Below are positions 42,539 to 51,773 of a stretch of 64,000 nt of DNA, piece after piece (the stretch's first letter is position 1; each line of letters starts with the position of its first letter). The notes under the pieces were generated by a model. It had not been told where the DNA came from. It ran no database searches and saw only the letters and a program-made list of their open reading frames with translations. A program made the position numbers and the translations under genes. This DNA is from CAG-177 sp964587915 (GTDB lineage: Bacteria > Bacillota > Clostridia > Oscillospirales > Acutalibacteraceae): NCBI GenBank assembly GCA_964587915.1, contig CAZPMK010000006.1, positions 1 through 64,000 on the forward strand. The letters are read 5' to 3'.

Positions 42539-43834
42539 TTATATTGCGTTTTTGGATTTTGATACCTTGGGCGGTACTGCCGCCTTGACCTTTTTTCTGT
42601 TCGGGTCACGCTCCGTTATCGGCTCTGCACCGTCATTAACGCAAGCCGCCGTAATGCAAACCCTTTCAACCGTCGGGTCTGAGGGAACATCATACATTAT
42701 CGGCATCAAGGTGCTTTCCATTATGGAACGCAGTCCTCTTGCACCGGTTTTCTTTTCGAGCGTTTTCTCCGCTATTGCTTCAAGTGCTCCGGTATCGAAA
42801 TCAAGCTCAACGCCGTCAAAACCGAAAAGAGCTTTATACTGCTTTGTAATGGCGTTCTTCGGCTCCGTCAGTATCCTGACAAGTGCATCCCTGTCAAGGT
42901 CTTTGAGCGTTGTTATGACGGGAAGTCTGCCGACAAGCTCGGGAATAATTCCGAAGCGAACAAGGTCCTGCTGAACCGTCTTTTGAAGCAAATTCTCTCT
43001 TGAAAATTCGGATTTGCTCTTGATTTGAGCACCGAATCCGAGAGCACCGCCCGAAACACGCTTTTCGATTATTTTTTCTATGCCGTCAAACGCTCCGCCG
43101 CAGATAAAAAGAATATTTGAGGTGTCTATCTGTATAAACTCCTGCTGAGGATGCTTTCTTCCGCCCTGCGGGGGGACGTTTGCAACAGTACCCTCGATGA
43201 TTTTCAGCAACGCCTGCTGTACGCCCTCGCCGCTGACATCTCTTGTTATCGACGGATTTTCGCTCTTGCGGGCAATTTTATCAATCTCATCGACATAGAT
43301 AATTCCTCTTTCGGCTCGCTCTATATCGAAATTCGCCGCCTGAATTATCCGCAAAAGAATATTCTCAACGTCTTCGCCGACATATCCCGCTTCGGTGAGC
43401 GTGGTGGCATCGGCAATTGCAAACGGTACATCAAGGATTTTTGCAAGCGTCTGTGCAAGCATTGTTTTGCCGACACCGGTAGGTCCGAGCATCAGAATGT
43501 TACTCTTTTGGATTTCAACCTTCGTTGCACCGGTACTGCCGATTCGCTTGTAATGATTGTACACCGCAACACTCAACGCAATTTTTGCTTCCTCCTGCCC
43601 GATAACATATTCATCGAGCTTTGCCTTGATATCCTTTGGCTTCGGGAGAGATGCTATGTCAAGCCCCGGAACGGGACCCGACGGCTGTTCCTCCATTATG
43701 GAATAGCATAAATCAACGCATTCGTTGCATATATACACGCCGTCACCTGCAATGATTTTATCAACCTGATCCTGCGTTTTATGGCAGAACGAGCAGGAAA
43801 CGCGTGTTCTTTCGTTTCTGGTATCTTCGGGCAT
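42539..43834 (-). CDS. clpX: ATP-dependent Clp protease ATPase subunit ClpX
   Basis: AAA+ unfoldase that feeds substrates to ClpP. 431 aa. The N-terminal zinc-binding domain has CSFCHKTQDQV and CNECVDLC. Walker A GPTGVGKTML, Walker B IIYVDEIDKIA, the pore-loop GYVGEDVE, the ClpP-docking LGF-type loop (ALGFGAQ) and the RH pore region are present. Its ATG lies 13 bases after clpP, and tig precedes clpP: the classical tig-clpP-clpX order. Confidence 0.97.
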   Translation of the reverse strand: MPEDTRNERTRVSCSFCHKTQDQVDKIIAGDGVYICNECVDLCYSIMEEQPSGPVPGLDIASLPKPKDIKAKLDEYVIGQEEAKIALSVAVYNHYKRIGSTGATKVEIQKSNILMLGPTGVGKTMLAQTLAKILDVPFAIADATTLTEAGYVGEDVENILLRIIQAANFDIERAERGIIYVDEIDKIARKSENPSITRDVSGEGVQQALLKIIEGTVANVPPQGGRKHPQQEFIQIDTSNILFICGGAFDGIEKIIEKRVSGGALGFGAQIKSKSEFSRENLLQKTVQQDLVRFGIIPELVGRLPVITTLKDLDRDALVRILTEPKNAITKQYKALFGFDGVELDFDTGALEAIAEKTLEKKTGARGLRSIMESTLMPIMYDVPSDPTVERVCITAACVNDGAEPITERDPNRKKVKAAVPPKVSKSKNAI

Positions 43835-43847
43835 TTTGTGCCTCCTG

Positions 43848-44429
43848 TTATCTCTTGTCTATGACCTTATCAACCAAGCCGTAAGCACAAGCCTCCTGTG
43901 CGGAGAGATAATTGTCTCTCTCGGTGTCTCTTGCGATCTCCTCAAGGCTCTTGCCCGTATTTTCGGCAAGGATGCGGTTGAGCTTTTCTCTTATTTTGAT
44001 AATATGGTCTGCAACAATTTTGATTTCGGTTGCCTGACCCTGTGCCCCGCCGAGAGGCTGATGAATCATGATTTCGCTGTTGGGCAGTGCATATCTCTTG
44101 CCCTTTGCACCCGATGAAAGCAAAAATGCACCCATCGAAGCCGCCATGCCCATGCAAATGGTTGAAACATCGCACTTGATATACTGCATGGTATCGTATA
44201 TCGCCATACCTGCGGTAACGGAGCCGCCGGGGCTGTTGATATAAAGGCTGATATCCTTTTCGGGATCCTGTCCCTCAAGATAAAGGAGCTGAGCGACGAC
44301 AAGGCTTGCCGTCGTGTCGTTGACTTCATCTGAAAGCACGATTATTCTGTCGTTGAGCAAGCGTGAAAAAATATCGTAAGAACGCTCGCCTCTGTTGGTC
44401 TGTTCGATTACGTAAGGCATCGTTGCCAT
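43848..44429 (-). CDS. clpP: ATP-dependent Clp protease proteolytic subunit
   Basis: Tetradecameric serine peptidase, 193 aa. Catalytic Ser in GMAASMGAFLL, His in IMIHQPLGG, and Asp in the C-terminal ERDNYLSAQEA region. The N-terminal MPYVIEQTNRGERSYDI gives the axial-loop sequence. An in-frame ATG at 44447 exists, but AAAGGATTGATTTTG places the ribosome site correctly for 44429. No propeptide beyond the first few residues. Confidence 0.96.
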   Translation of the reverse strand: MATMPYVIEQTNRGERSYDIFSRLLNDRIIVLSDEVNDTTASLVVAQLLYLEGQDPEKDISLYINSPGGSVTAGMAIYDTMQYIKCDVSTICMGMAASMGAFLLSSGAKGKRYALPNSEIMIHQPLGGAQGQATEIKIVADHIIKIREKLNRILAENTGKSLEEIARDTERDNYLSAQEACAYGLVDKVIDKR

Positions 44430-44450
44430 CAAAATCAATCCTTTCATACA

Positions 44451-44481
44451 GAATAAACCGGCTTGTGCAACCGGTTTATTC
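44451..44481 (-). terminator. Hairpin between tig and clpP
   Basis: Perfect 11-bp stem GAATAAACCGG/CCGGTTTATTC with a 9-base loop. The minus-strand flank is only TTCTGTATG, so it may be a partial terminator or an RNA processing/stability hairpin that sets clpP relative to tig. Confidence 0.6.
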
Positions 44482-44518
44482 CAAAATTCATATTAAGTAT
44501 AGTTACTTTACCGGCCGA

Positions 44519-45922
44519 TTATTCAGCATCTTTCTTTTCGGCTGCCTTTTTTGCAGTCTTCTTTGCAGGCTTTTCTGCCTCGTCTGCGGGAGCTGCTTCC
44601 TTTTCCTTGGTCTTCTTTGCGGCAGCCTTCTTAGCGGCGGGCTTCTTTACCTTTGCATTGTCGATTACAAACTTAATTGCATCCTGCTTTGAAAGCTCAG
44701 CGGAAACTGTCTCGGCGGAGATAAGCTCTTTAATCTTATCTGCTTCCATGCCGTACATTTCAGCCATCTTTGCGTATTCAGCCTCAACAGCCTCGTCGCT
44801 TGCCTTGATGCTCTCAAGCTCGATGATCTTTTCAACGGCAAGGTCGAGCTTTACGTCGGAAACCGCACGCTCTTTCATCTGAGCCTCAAAGGTCTCTTTA
44901 TCCATGCCCATATACATAAGATAGGTATCAAGGTCAATGCCCTGCTGACCTACTCTCTGTGCAAAGGAATCAATGTTTTCCTCTGCCTTGTTTTCAAACA
45001 TACATTCGGGAATTTCGCCCTCAACGTTTGCGATAAGAGCATCTATAACGGCATCCTCAAAAGCGTGCTGAGCACTGTCTTGCTTTCTCTTGAGAAGATC
45101 CTCTTCAACGCCCTTCTTCAGCTCGTCAACGGTCTCATATTCGCCCATATCCTTGGCAAATTCGTCGTCAAGCTCGGGGAGCTCCTTAAACTTGATTTCG
45201 TGGAGCTTGATTTTGAATACGGCATCCTTGGAGGCAAGCTCGGGAGCGTACTCTGCGGGGAAGGTAACGTTTACGTCAAATTCGTCGTTTATGCTGTGAC
45301 CGATAATCTGCTCCTCAAAGCCGGGGATAAATGAACCGGAGCCGATGGTAAGGTTATACTTTTCAGCCTTGCCGCCCTCGAACGCAACGCCGTCAACAAA
45401 GCCCTCAAAGTCGATAACTGCGATATCGCCGTCACGAACCGCTCTGTCGTCAACATCAACGATTCTTGCGCCTCTTTCGAGCATATGCTCTATCTCGTGG
45501 TCAATTTCTTCTGCGGTAACCTTGGAGTCGGATTTCTCCGCGGTGAGACCCTTATATGCTTTAAGGGTTATTTCGGGCTTAACCGTTACGTTAAATGAAA
45601 GCTCAACACCCTCATCGGTGCTCATCTTCTTGATGTCTACATCACGGGGCTGATCAACGGGATGAATGCCCGCTTCATCATATGCTGCCTGAACAGCTTC
45701 GGGGAAAACGATTTCGAGGGCATCCTCATAGAATACCTCTTTGCCGTAAAGCTTCTCAATCATCATCAAAGGAGCCTTACCCTTACGGAAGCCGGGAATC
45801 GTTATCGACTTTCTCTGCTTCATGTAAGCCTTTTGAACGGCAGCCTTGAAATCCTCTGCCGAAACGGAAAGCTCCACCGCATAGGTGTTTGTCTCGGTTT
45901 TGTTTGCTGATACTAAACTCAT
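44519..45922 (-). CDS. tig: Trigger factor (ribosome-bound chaperone, peptidyl-prolyl isomerase)
   Basis: Folds nascent chains at the ribosome tunnel exit. 467 aa. The ribosome-docking loop is GFRKGKAPLMM (FRxGKxP). The middle FKBP-type PPIase domain runs from about 150 to 245 (VIDFEGFVDG, PGFEEQIIG). The C-terminal helical arms follow. After about residue 425 there is an extra tail of Lys, Ala and Glu repeats (AAKKTKEKEAAPADEAEK), longer than in Bacillus. The leader holds the small stem CAGCCGAA/TTCGGCTG just before the ribosome site. First gene of tig-clpP-clpX. Confidence 0.97.
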   Translation of the reverse strand: MSLVSANKTETNTYAVELSVSAEDFKAAVQKAYMKQRKSITIPGFRKGKAPLMMIEKLYGKEVFYEDALEIVFPEAVQAAYDEAGIHPVDQPRDVDIKKMSTDEGVELSFNVTVKPEITLKAYKGLTAEKSDSKVTAEEIDHEIEHMLERGARIVDVDDRAVRDGDIAVIDFEGFVDGVAFEGGKAEKYNLTIGSGSFIPGFEEQIIGHSINDEFDVNVTFPAEYAPELASKDAVFKIKLHEIKFKELPELDDEFAKDMGEYETVDELKKGVEEDLLKRKQDSAQHAFEDAVIDALIANVEGEIPECMFENKAEENIDSFAQRVGQQGIDLDTYLMYMGMDKETFEAQMKERAVSDVKLDLAVEKIIELESIKASDEAVEAEYAKMAEMYGMEADKIKELISAETVSAELSKQDAIKFVIDNAKVKKPAAKKAAAKKTKEKEAAPADEAEKPAKKTAKKAAEKKDAE

Positions 45923-46066
45923 TTTATATTCCTCCGTTCAGCCGAAAGAGCTTCGGCTGTGTTCTTTTAACCTATTGATTATATCAAATATTTTTGAAAA
46001 TTTCCATATATATTTGTATTTTCTTTATATTAGTGCATTTTTTCGTTTTTAATGCGGAAGTTTTGT

Positions 46067-46768
46067 TCAAAATGACATATTTTCGTAGATATGCTTGGGA
46101 CAAAAGCCCAAAAAATCGCTTGAAATCAACGAAAAGCTGATGCCGTCACTCTCTCCGATAAAAGCCGTTGAATGGGAATAAGAATGAAGATGTGCATAAA
46201 AGCACCGCTTTATCCCCTCCTCGAGCAGGACATCATATATCTCATTGCATTTGTGCGACTGATTGAGCGGCGGATAGTGCAGGAAAACGACGGGTTCAAG
46301 TCCCGTTGCCTTTGCCTGCTCTATCGAAAGACGAAGTCTGCCCGCCTCTCTGAGAACGATTTTTTTATCGGCATCGCTTTCGGCATCGAAAAACCAGCCT
46401 CTCGTTCCGCAAACGGCTATATTCCCGACCGCATACGCATTGTTGAACAAGATATCGAGAGTGGAAAATCCGTGGCGTTCAAAGTATTCATCGGCTTTCT
46501 TTTTCGTTGACCACCAATAGTCGTGATTTCCTTTCATGAGCAGCTTATGCCCCGGCAAGGATTCAAGAAATTCAAAATCGGCAGTTCCCTGCTCCATATC
46601 CATGCACCACGAAACATCGCCCGCAATAACAACGGTATCATCCTCGCGAACAAGCCGCCGCCAATTGCTTTCAAGCCGTTTTTCGTAATCCGTCCACCCG
46701 TTAAAAACATTCATCGTTTTACCCGTTGAAAGCGACAGATGCGTATCACCGATAGCGAAAAGTGCCAT
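46067..46768 (-). CDS. Cytoplasmic metallophosphoesterase
   Basis: A 233-aa calcineurin-like phosphoesterase without signal peptide. Motifs: FAIGDTHLS (DxH), VIAGDVSWCMD (GD), LMKGNHDYWW (GNHD), FLHYPP and YAHLHSYSH (HxH). The frame can be opened 72 codons upstream to 46984, but AAAGGA lies 7 bases before the ATG at 46768. It belongs to a conserved firmicute group of unknown substrate. It lies alone between tig and a DUF1540 gene, which is divergent. Confidence 0.87.
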   Translation of the reverse strand: MALFAIGDTHLSLSTGKTMNVFNGWTDYEKRLESNWRRLVREDDTVVIAGDVSWCMDMEQGTADFEFLESLPGHKLLMKGNHDYWWSTKKKADEYFERHGFSTLDILFNNAYAVGNIAVCGTRGWFFDAESDADKKIVLREAGRLRLSIEQAKATGLEPVVFLHYPPLNQSHKCNEIYDVLLEEGIKRCFYAHLHSYSHSTAFIGESDGISFSLISSDFLGFCPKHIYENMSF

Positions 46769-46855
46769 AGACATATCCTTTCTTGAAATATTTGCGTGAG
46801 CACGGTTCATAATAACACTACGGAGCAATCCGAAAACTGAGAAAGGAAGACCGAA

Positions 46856-47044
46856 ATGAACAACAAAAACGAAGAAATCACCTGTTTTGTAAAAAACTGT
46901 GCTTACCACAAGGGAGAAACTACCTGTTCTGCCGCCGGCATTGAGGTTGGTAATTCCTCCGCTTGCCGCTGCGGCGAAACACAATGCTCAACCTTTAAGC
47001 TGAATGACGGTGCCGCCGGTAAGAGCTGCGGCTGTGCCGATTAA
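46856..47044 (+). CDS. DUF1540 small cysteine-rich protein
   Basis: A 62-aa protein with eight cysteines in the DUF1540 pattern: TCFVKNCAYHKGETTCSA, then ACRCGETQCSTF. Such proteins are common in clostridia, probably bind a metal, and several are made during sporulation; function is not established. Ribosome site GAAAGGAAGACCGAA. Its last four bases overlap the stop of thrC on the opposite strand. Confidence 0.82.
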   Translation: MNNKNEEITCFVKNCAYHKGETTCSAAGIEVGNSSACRCGETQCSTFKLNDGAAGKSCGCAD

Positions 47045-48525
47045 ACTCCGAGCATATCGAATACGGCTTTTGTCATTTCCTCTTTCGGACAGCAGGAATT
47101 GAATCTGACGGTCTTGTTTTTCAAACCCGCAAGCTGTTCGGGGCAGGACAGACCCGTGACCTCGGCAAGCCTTTCGACCATTTCAAACTCGTCAAGTCCG
47201 CAAGCATTGCCGTCAACCGCTTCAAGCACTGCGGCACTGAATTTGAACGGACTTGCCGTTGAAGCGATAACCGTTGGAGTCATATCGCCGGTATTCGCTT
47301 TGTAATCGCTGTAAACCTTAACGGCAACGGCGGTGTGAGTATCGCAGAGATAACCTTTGTTTTTGAACACGTCGGCTATTGTCGCCTTAGTCTCATCGTC
47401 GTTGCAAAAGCCTGCCGCAAAAAGAGAACGGAGCTTCGCAAGGGTGTCGGAATCCACCTCATATTTTCCGCATTCGGAAAGACTGTTCATCCACTCCTTA
47501 ACCTTTTCACTGCCCGCAAGAGCATACAAAAGTCTTTCAAGATTGCTTGAAATAAGGATATCCATGGACGGAGATACGGTGGTGAAAAATTCACGGTTAC
47601 GGTCATACACACCCGTGTTGAGGAAATCCGTAAGAACCGAATTGCTGTTTGAAGCACAAATCAGCTTCGCTATCGGCAAGCCCATTCTGCGTGCGTAATA
47701 TGCGGCAAGGATATTGCCGAAATTTCCCGTGGGAACAACGACATTTATTTTATCGCCGTTTTTGATTTTGCCGTCCGCAATAAGATCGCAGTAAGCCGAA
47801 AAATAGTAGACTATCTGCGGAACGAGCCTGCCCCAATTTATGGAGTTTGCAGATGAAAAAGCCATGCCCTCGGCGGCAAGCCTTTCTGCTATGCTCTTAT
47901 CGGTAAAAATACGCTTTACGCCGCTCTGTGCATCATCAAAATTGCCCTCAATCGCACACACGGCAACGTTTTTACCCTCCTGAGTACACATTTGGAGCTT
48001 CTGCATCGGGCTTACTCCATCCTCGGGATAGAACACAAGTATCCTTGTATTTTCTACATCTTTAAATCCCTCAAGAGCCGCTTTTCCCGTATCGCCCGAG
48101 GTCGCAACAAGTATGACTATTTCCGTTCCCGCTGCCGCTTTTCCGCCTGCGACGGTAAGAAGCCTCGGGAGAATTTGAAGTGCCATATCTTTGAAAGCAC
48201 AAGTGGGACCCTTGAACAGCTCAAGAATATACGTATCGTCCCCGAGCGATGCAAGCGGTGCGACCTTTTTGCTCGAAAAGCCCGTTTCGTAAGCACCTCT
48301 GACGCAGGAATCAATTTCCTCACTTGTAAAATCGGTCAAATAGAGCGAAAGAAGCTCCTTTGCTCTGCCGATATAATCGAGCTTTGAAAGCTCCTCGATT
48401 TTTTCGGGGCTGACTGCCGGAAATTCCTCCGGTACAAACAATCCGCCGTCTGCGGAAATACCGCGTGTTATTGCCTGAGCCGACGAAACTCGGACATCGG
48501 TATCTCGTGTGCTTACATAATTCAT
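47041..48525 (-). CDS. thrC: Threonine synthase
   Basis: PLP enzyme converting O-phosphohomoserine to threonine. 494 aa, the long class typical of clostridia and enterobacteria. N-terminal YVSTRDTDVRVSSAQAITRGIS; PLP lysine in GPTCAFKDMALQ; phosphate-binding ATSGDTGKAA; PTGNFGNILA. ATG codons at 48534, 48531 and 48525 are possible; AAGGA fits 48525 best. It has no hom or thrB neighbour, and the short upstream region (about 60 bases to the M19 gene) shows no T-box. Confidence 0.95.
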   Translation of the reverse strand: MNYVSTRDTDVRVSSAQAITRGISADGGLFVPEEFPAVSPEKIEELSKLDYIGRAKELLSLYLTDFTSEEIDSCVRGAYETGFSSKKVAPLASLGDDTYILELFKGPTCAFKDMALQILPRLLTVAGGKAAAGTEIVILVATSGDTGKAALEGFKDVENTRILVFYPEDGVSPMQKLQMCTQEGKNVAVCAIEGNFDDAQSGVKRIFTDKSIAERLAAEGMAFSSANSINWGRLVPQIVYYFSAYCDLIADGKIKNGDKINVVVPTGNFGNILAAYYARRMGLPIAKLICASNSNSVLTDFLNTGVYDRNREFFTTVSPSMDILISSNLERLLYALAGSEKVKEWMNSLSECGKYEVDSDTLAKLRSLFAAGFCNDDETKATIADVFKNKGYLCDTHTAVAVKVYSDYKANTGDMTPTVIASTASPFKFSAAVLEAVDGNACGLDEFEMVERLAEVTGLSCPEQLAGLKNKTVRFNSCCPKEEMTKAVFDMLGV

Positions 48526-48584
48526 CTTCATCATCCTTAATACAATAATTGTAGATTTATTGATTATATCATATTAGACTGCCG

Positions 48585-49544
48585 TTATGCAAGATTTTCA
48601 AAAAATTTAACGGCATTTTCAAAGAAAATTTTATCGAGCAGGGCATCGTCAAAGCCCTTGCGTGAAAGATAATCTCGTAAAAACGGAATTTTATCAACTC
48701 CTGCAAGCTCTTTGTTTATCTCACAGCCGTCAAAATCCGAGCCGAGGGCAAGGGCGTTTTCAGCACCGAGATAAAGTATATGGGAAGCGTGGCGGTAGAC
48801 CGCCTCAAAGCCGTCATCTCCGTCGTCACCCAAAAAACTGCGGTAGAAATTCAAACCGATTAAGCCGTTTTTCTCAATGAGGAGCTTTATCTGCTCATCA
48901 TCGAGACTTCTGCGACATGAAAAGAATTTCGCTTCGCTGTCTGCTCTTGTATTTTGTAAAACGGATTTACTGTTTGAATGGGAGGCAAGCAGTTTAACAG
49001 GGGTATCTGCGGCATCGTAAAAGCCCGCTTTGTTGAGGTGTGAGACATCTGCCGCAATGCCGAGCCGAGCCATTTCGGAAAGCAGGGACTTTCCGAGCGG
49101 TTTTAAGCCGTTTTTGCTGCCGCTTTGGCACCCGAAGCCGACTTCATTTTCACCGTCCCATGTCAAGGTTATCAGCTTTACACCGCAGTCAAAAGCCATC
49201 TGTATTCCGCCGTCAAAGGCGAATGGAGATGCACCCTCGCAGGCAAGAATTGCGGCACATTTACCGCTGTTAAGCGTAGGCTTAACATCTGCAATCCGTT
49301 GACACAGCTCGATTTTCTCAAAATTCAGCTCTATTTCGGATTTGAAATTTCCGAGTACGGAAAAGAAGTATTCCCTTGCCTTTTCGCCTCGCAGATTATC
49401 GGGTATCCAAATTGCAAAAACCTGAGTCCAGCTGTCAAGGTATTCGCCTTTACACAGACTTATGTGCAAGTTGTTCTCCAAAAGCGGAATTTTTCTGTTG
49501 AAGCACTCCCCCGCCGTGTCGCAATGCAAGTCAAAAAGCCTCAT
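48585..49544 (-). CDS. Membrane-dipeptidase-type peptidase (M19 family)
   Basis: A 319-aa zinc dipeptidase related to renal dipeptidase and PQQ-cluster members. The N-terminal metal motif is FDLHCDTAGE (HxD); a bridging Glu is in LACEGASPF; further His ligands are in DVSHLNKAGF and ASHSNSK; and ALGSDFDGCE is the late Asp motif. No signal peptide, so it should be cytoplasmic. It is the last gene of a run rplS to this gene, 17 bases after yraN. Substrate is likely a dipeptide. Confidence 0.9.
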   Translation of the reverse strand: MRLFDLHCDTAGECFNRKIPLLENNLHISLCKGEYLDSWTQVFAIWIPDNLRGEKAREYFFSVLGNFKSEIELNFEKIELCQRIADVKPTLNSGKCAAILACEGASPFAFDGGIQMAFDCGVKLITLTWDGENEVGFGCQSGSKNGLKPLGKSLLSEMARLGIAADVSHLNKAGFYDAADTPVKLLASHSNSKSVLQNTRADSEAKFFSCRRSLDDEQIKLLIEKNGLIGLNFYRSFLGDDGDDGFEAVYRHASHILYLGAENALALGSDFDGCEINKELAGVDKIPFLRDYLSRKGFDDALLDKIFFENAVKFFENLA

Positions 49545-49561
49545 ATACCCTCCCGTCGGCG

Positions 49562-49918
49562 TTACTGAAACGCATTTTCAATATAGTTTATGCTTTCAAG
49601 GGTCATATCATCATTGAGATAAACTTCGCAAACATCGAATCGTATATCACAATCAAATTTTGTCATTCTGATATAACTTATCGCCGCCGATTTTACTCTT
49701 TCCTGCTTGAGAAAATCGACCGCCTCCATGGGTCTCGTTTCCGTTGCAACGTTCCTTGTTTTGACCTCGATAAACATCAAGGTGTTTTTCTTTTGAGCAA
49801 CGATATCAAGCTCGCCGAAGCGGGAAACAAAGTTAGAGGTGAGTATACGGCAACCGTGGTCACGCAGATATCTTGCGGCGTAAACCTCGCCCCAAACGCC
49901 CGATTTATTCCGTATCAT
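49562..49918 (-). CDS. yraN: YraN family (UPF0102) endonuclease-like protein
   Basis: A 118-aa protein with a restriction-endonuclease-like fold: GEVYAARYLRDHGCRIL, then FGELDIVAQKKNTLMFIEVKTR, which gives the E...D...ExK active-site pattern. The family is found next to rnhB in many bacteria and has a poorly known role in DNA processing. The ATG overlaps the rnhB stop (ATGA), and CGGAGAAAGAAA is the ribosome site. Confidence 0.9.
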   Translation of the reverse strand: MIRNKSGVWGEVYAARYLRDHGCRILTSNFVSRFGELDIVAQKKNTLMFIEVKTRNVATETRPMEAVDFLKQERVKSAAISYIRMTKFDCDIRFDVCEVYLNDDMTLESINYIENAFQ

Positions 49919-50520
49919 TTTCTTTCTCCGTAAAAGCTCTTCAAAAATGTTTTTCGGTGATGCTCCGATGCTCCGTATTCTTCGAGCATTTCATAATGCA
50001 GTTTTGTTCCGTAGCCCTTGTGCTTTGCAAACTGATATTGCGGAAGCTCTCTGTCAAGCTCATACATATATCTGTCCCTGCTCACCTTGGCAAGAATTGA
50101 TGCCGCCGCAATGCTCGGACAAAGTGCATCACCTTTTATAAGGGTCTCTCCTGCAATTTCAAGCGGGGGCATACGGTTTCCGTCAATGATGGCATAATCC
50201 GCCTTAATCTGCAAGCCTTCAACAGCTCTGCTCATTGCAAGAAAAGTCGCCTGCAAAATGTTGATTTCATCAATTTCCCGTGCAGATGCACTTGCAATAC
50301 TGTATGCGACAGCCTTTTCTTTGATAATATCAAAAAGTGCCTCTCTTTTCTTTTCGCTGAGCTTCTTGGAATCGTTCAAGCCCTCGATAACACAGTCAGT
50401 CGGCAATATAACCGCCGCCGCATATACGGGACCCGCAAGCGGACCTCTCCCCGCCTCGTCAACGCCGCATACGCTCAAATATCCCTTTGCCGCCGCCGAT
50501 TTTTCATATTCAAAATCCAT
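49915..50520 (-). CDS. rnhB: Ribonuclease HII
   Basis: Cuts RNA in RNA-DNA hybrids and single ribonucleotides in DNA. 201 aa. Catalytic residues in GVDEAGRGPLAGPV (D, E), AIIDGNRMP (D) and SIAAASILAKVSRD. The frame opens to 50553, but TTCGGAGGAAAT precedes the ATG at 50520; the longer form would overlap the terminator of the preceding gene. Located in the conserved rplS-lepB-rbgA-rnhB-yraN cluster. Confidence 0.95.
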   Translation of the reverse strand: MDFEYEKSAAAKGYLSVCGVDEAGRGPLAGPVYAAAVILPTDCVIEGLNDSKKLSEKKREALFDIIKEKAVAYSIASASAREIDEINILQATFLAMSRAVEGLQIKADYAIIDGNRMPPLEIAGETLIKGDALCPSIAAASILAKVSRDRYMYELDRELPQYQFAKHKGYGTKLHYEMLEEYGASEHHRKTFLKSFYGERK

Positions 50521-50542
50521 ATTTCCTCCGAATTTCAAAAAA

Positions 50543-50564
50543 GGCTGTGCCATAAAACACAGCC
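50543..50564 (-). terminator. Terminator between the CapA-like gene and rnhB
   Basis: Perfect GGCTGTG/CACAGCC stem with TTTTTT after it on the minus strand, 8 bases after the CapA-like stop and 22 before the rnhB ATG. rnhB must either read through or have its own start nearby. Confidence 0.8.
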
Positions 50565-50572
50565 CGATTTTT

Positions 50573-51754
50573 TTATTTTAAGAATTGCCTGTCAATCACT
50601 TCATTCACAATATCCTTGAGATATTGCAGGCTGAAGCTCGCCGTTTTGGATTTTACGCCGTGCTTTGAAGCAAGCTCCTCGGTGTAATCGTCAAGCATAT
50701 AAATGCGAATATTCGATGAGCCGTACCCGTAATGCGTGACAACGCCCGAGAATACGACGTTTTCAATCTCGATTTTTCCCGTATTGTTATTCTTGACGAT
50801 ATCAAAATTCAGCATACCGCCGAGCATTCTCGGACCTCGGTTCTGTGCCGAAATAAAATTGCCGAGTGAATACGCAACAAGAGTTCTTCTGCCGTCGGTA
50901 TTTTCTATGTACTCAACGGGCTGAATTACGTGTGGATGCGTTCCGATTATGACATCCGCACCCCATGAAGCGAGCTTTTGTGCAAGGTCACGCTGTTCCT
51001 GTGTAGGCTCATGAGTATATTCATTGCCCCAATGAGCGTTCACGACAACGACATCTGCCGCCTGCTTTGCACGCATTATCTTTTCTTGAAGCAAAGTTTC
51101 GTCCGACGCCCTGACAAGCACAACCTCTGTATCATCGGGGAGACTCAAGCCGTTTGTTGATTCGGTGAAGCCGAGATACGCAATTTTAACGCCGTTGACC
51201 TCGTTGATTGCTATCTGAGAACGCTCCGCCTCATTGAGGTAAGCTCCCGTGGTAATCACATTTTTGCTTTTCCAGAAATTTATTGCCGAGATAAGACCCT
51301 TTTCACCGCAGTCGAGCGAATGGTTCGTTGCAATATTGAATACATCGAAGCCGATTTTCAGCATTTCTTCGCCGACCTCGACGGGAGAATTGAACATGGG
51401 ATAGCTTGAAACGTTATGCTCTGTGGAAATTATGGTCTCCTGATTCAAAATCGCAATATCCGGCTCCTTGATACGGGAGGCGACATTTTCGTATGCATAG
51501 GAAAAATCGTAGCCTCCGCTCGAGCGTGCCGCCGCCTGTTCGTAAACGGTATCGTGAATCAAATTATCTCCGACCGCAACAAAGCTGACTCTTGAAAGCA
51601 ATTCCTGAGTGCTTGAAACAAGGGGATCGGCTCCCGGTGTTGCATCGGTGCTTATATCAGGTCTCGATGTGTTTCTCGTAAAGAATATTATTCCGAGAGA
51701 AACGACATCCAAAGCGATTATTACGGCAAGAAAAATTGCCATTTTCTTTCTCAT
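50573..51754 (-). CDS. CapA family (PGA_cap) membrane-anchored metallophosphatase-like protein
   Basis: A 393-aa protein with an N-terminal membrane anchor (about residues 5-25, FLAVIIALDVVSLGIIFF). The PGA_cap domain of the calcineurin superfamily follows: FVAVGDNLIHD, AILNQETII, FNIATNHSLDCGEKG, VVVNAHWGNEYTHEP and IGTHPHVIQPVEY with SLGNFISAQ. Members act in poly-gamma-glutamate capsule or related polymer metabolism; no pgsB/C genes are nearby, so this is a solitary copy of uncertain task. Ribosome site GGAGGGAAGAT. It lies inside the rplS-rnhB cluster, 19 bases after rbgA. Confidence 0.88.
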   Translation of the reverse strand: MRKKMAIFLAVIIALDVVSLGIIFFTRNTSRPDISTDATPGADPLVSSTQELLSRVSFVAVGDNLIHDTVYEQAAARSSGGYDFSYAYENVASRIKEPDIAILNQETIISTEHNVSSYPMFNSPVEVGEEMLKIGFDVFNIATNHSLDCGEKGLISAINFWKSKNVITTGAYLNEAERSQIAINEVNGVKIAYLGFTESTNGLSLPDDTEVVLVRASDETLLQEKIMRAKQAADVVVVNAHWGNEYTHEPTQEQRDLAQKLASWGADVIIGTHPHVIQPVEYIENTDGRRTLVAYSLGNFISAQNRGPRMLGGMLNFDIVKNNNTGKIEIENVVFSGVVTHYGYGSSNIRIYMLDDYTEELASKHGVKSKTASFSLQYLKDIVNEVIDRQFLK

Positions 51755-51773
51755 ATCTTCCCTCCGTGCGGTA

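Noticed and set aside
42539..42974. Plus-strand ORF opposite the clpX 3' end
   Set aside because: Shadow of clpX; no ribosome site and no homology recognised.
48526..48584. Possible T-box or threonine attenuator before thrC
   Set aside because: The region is too short and has no specifier loop, T-box sequence or terminator.
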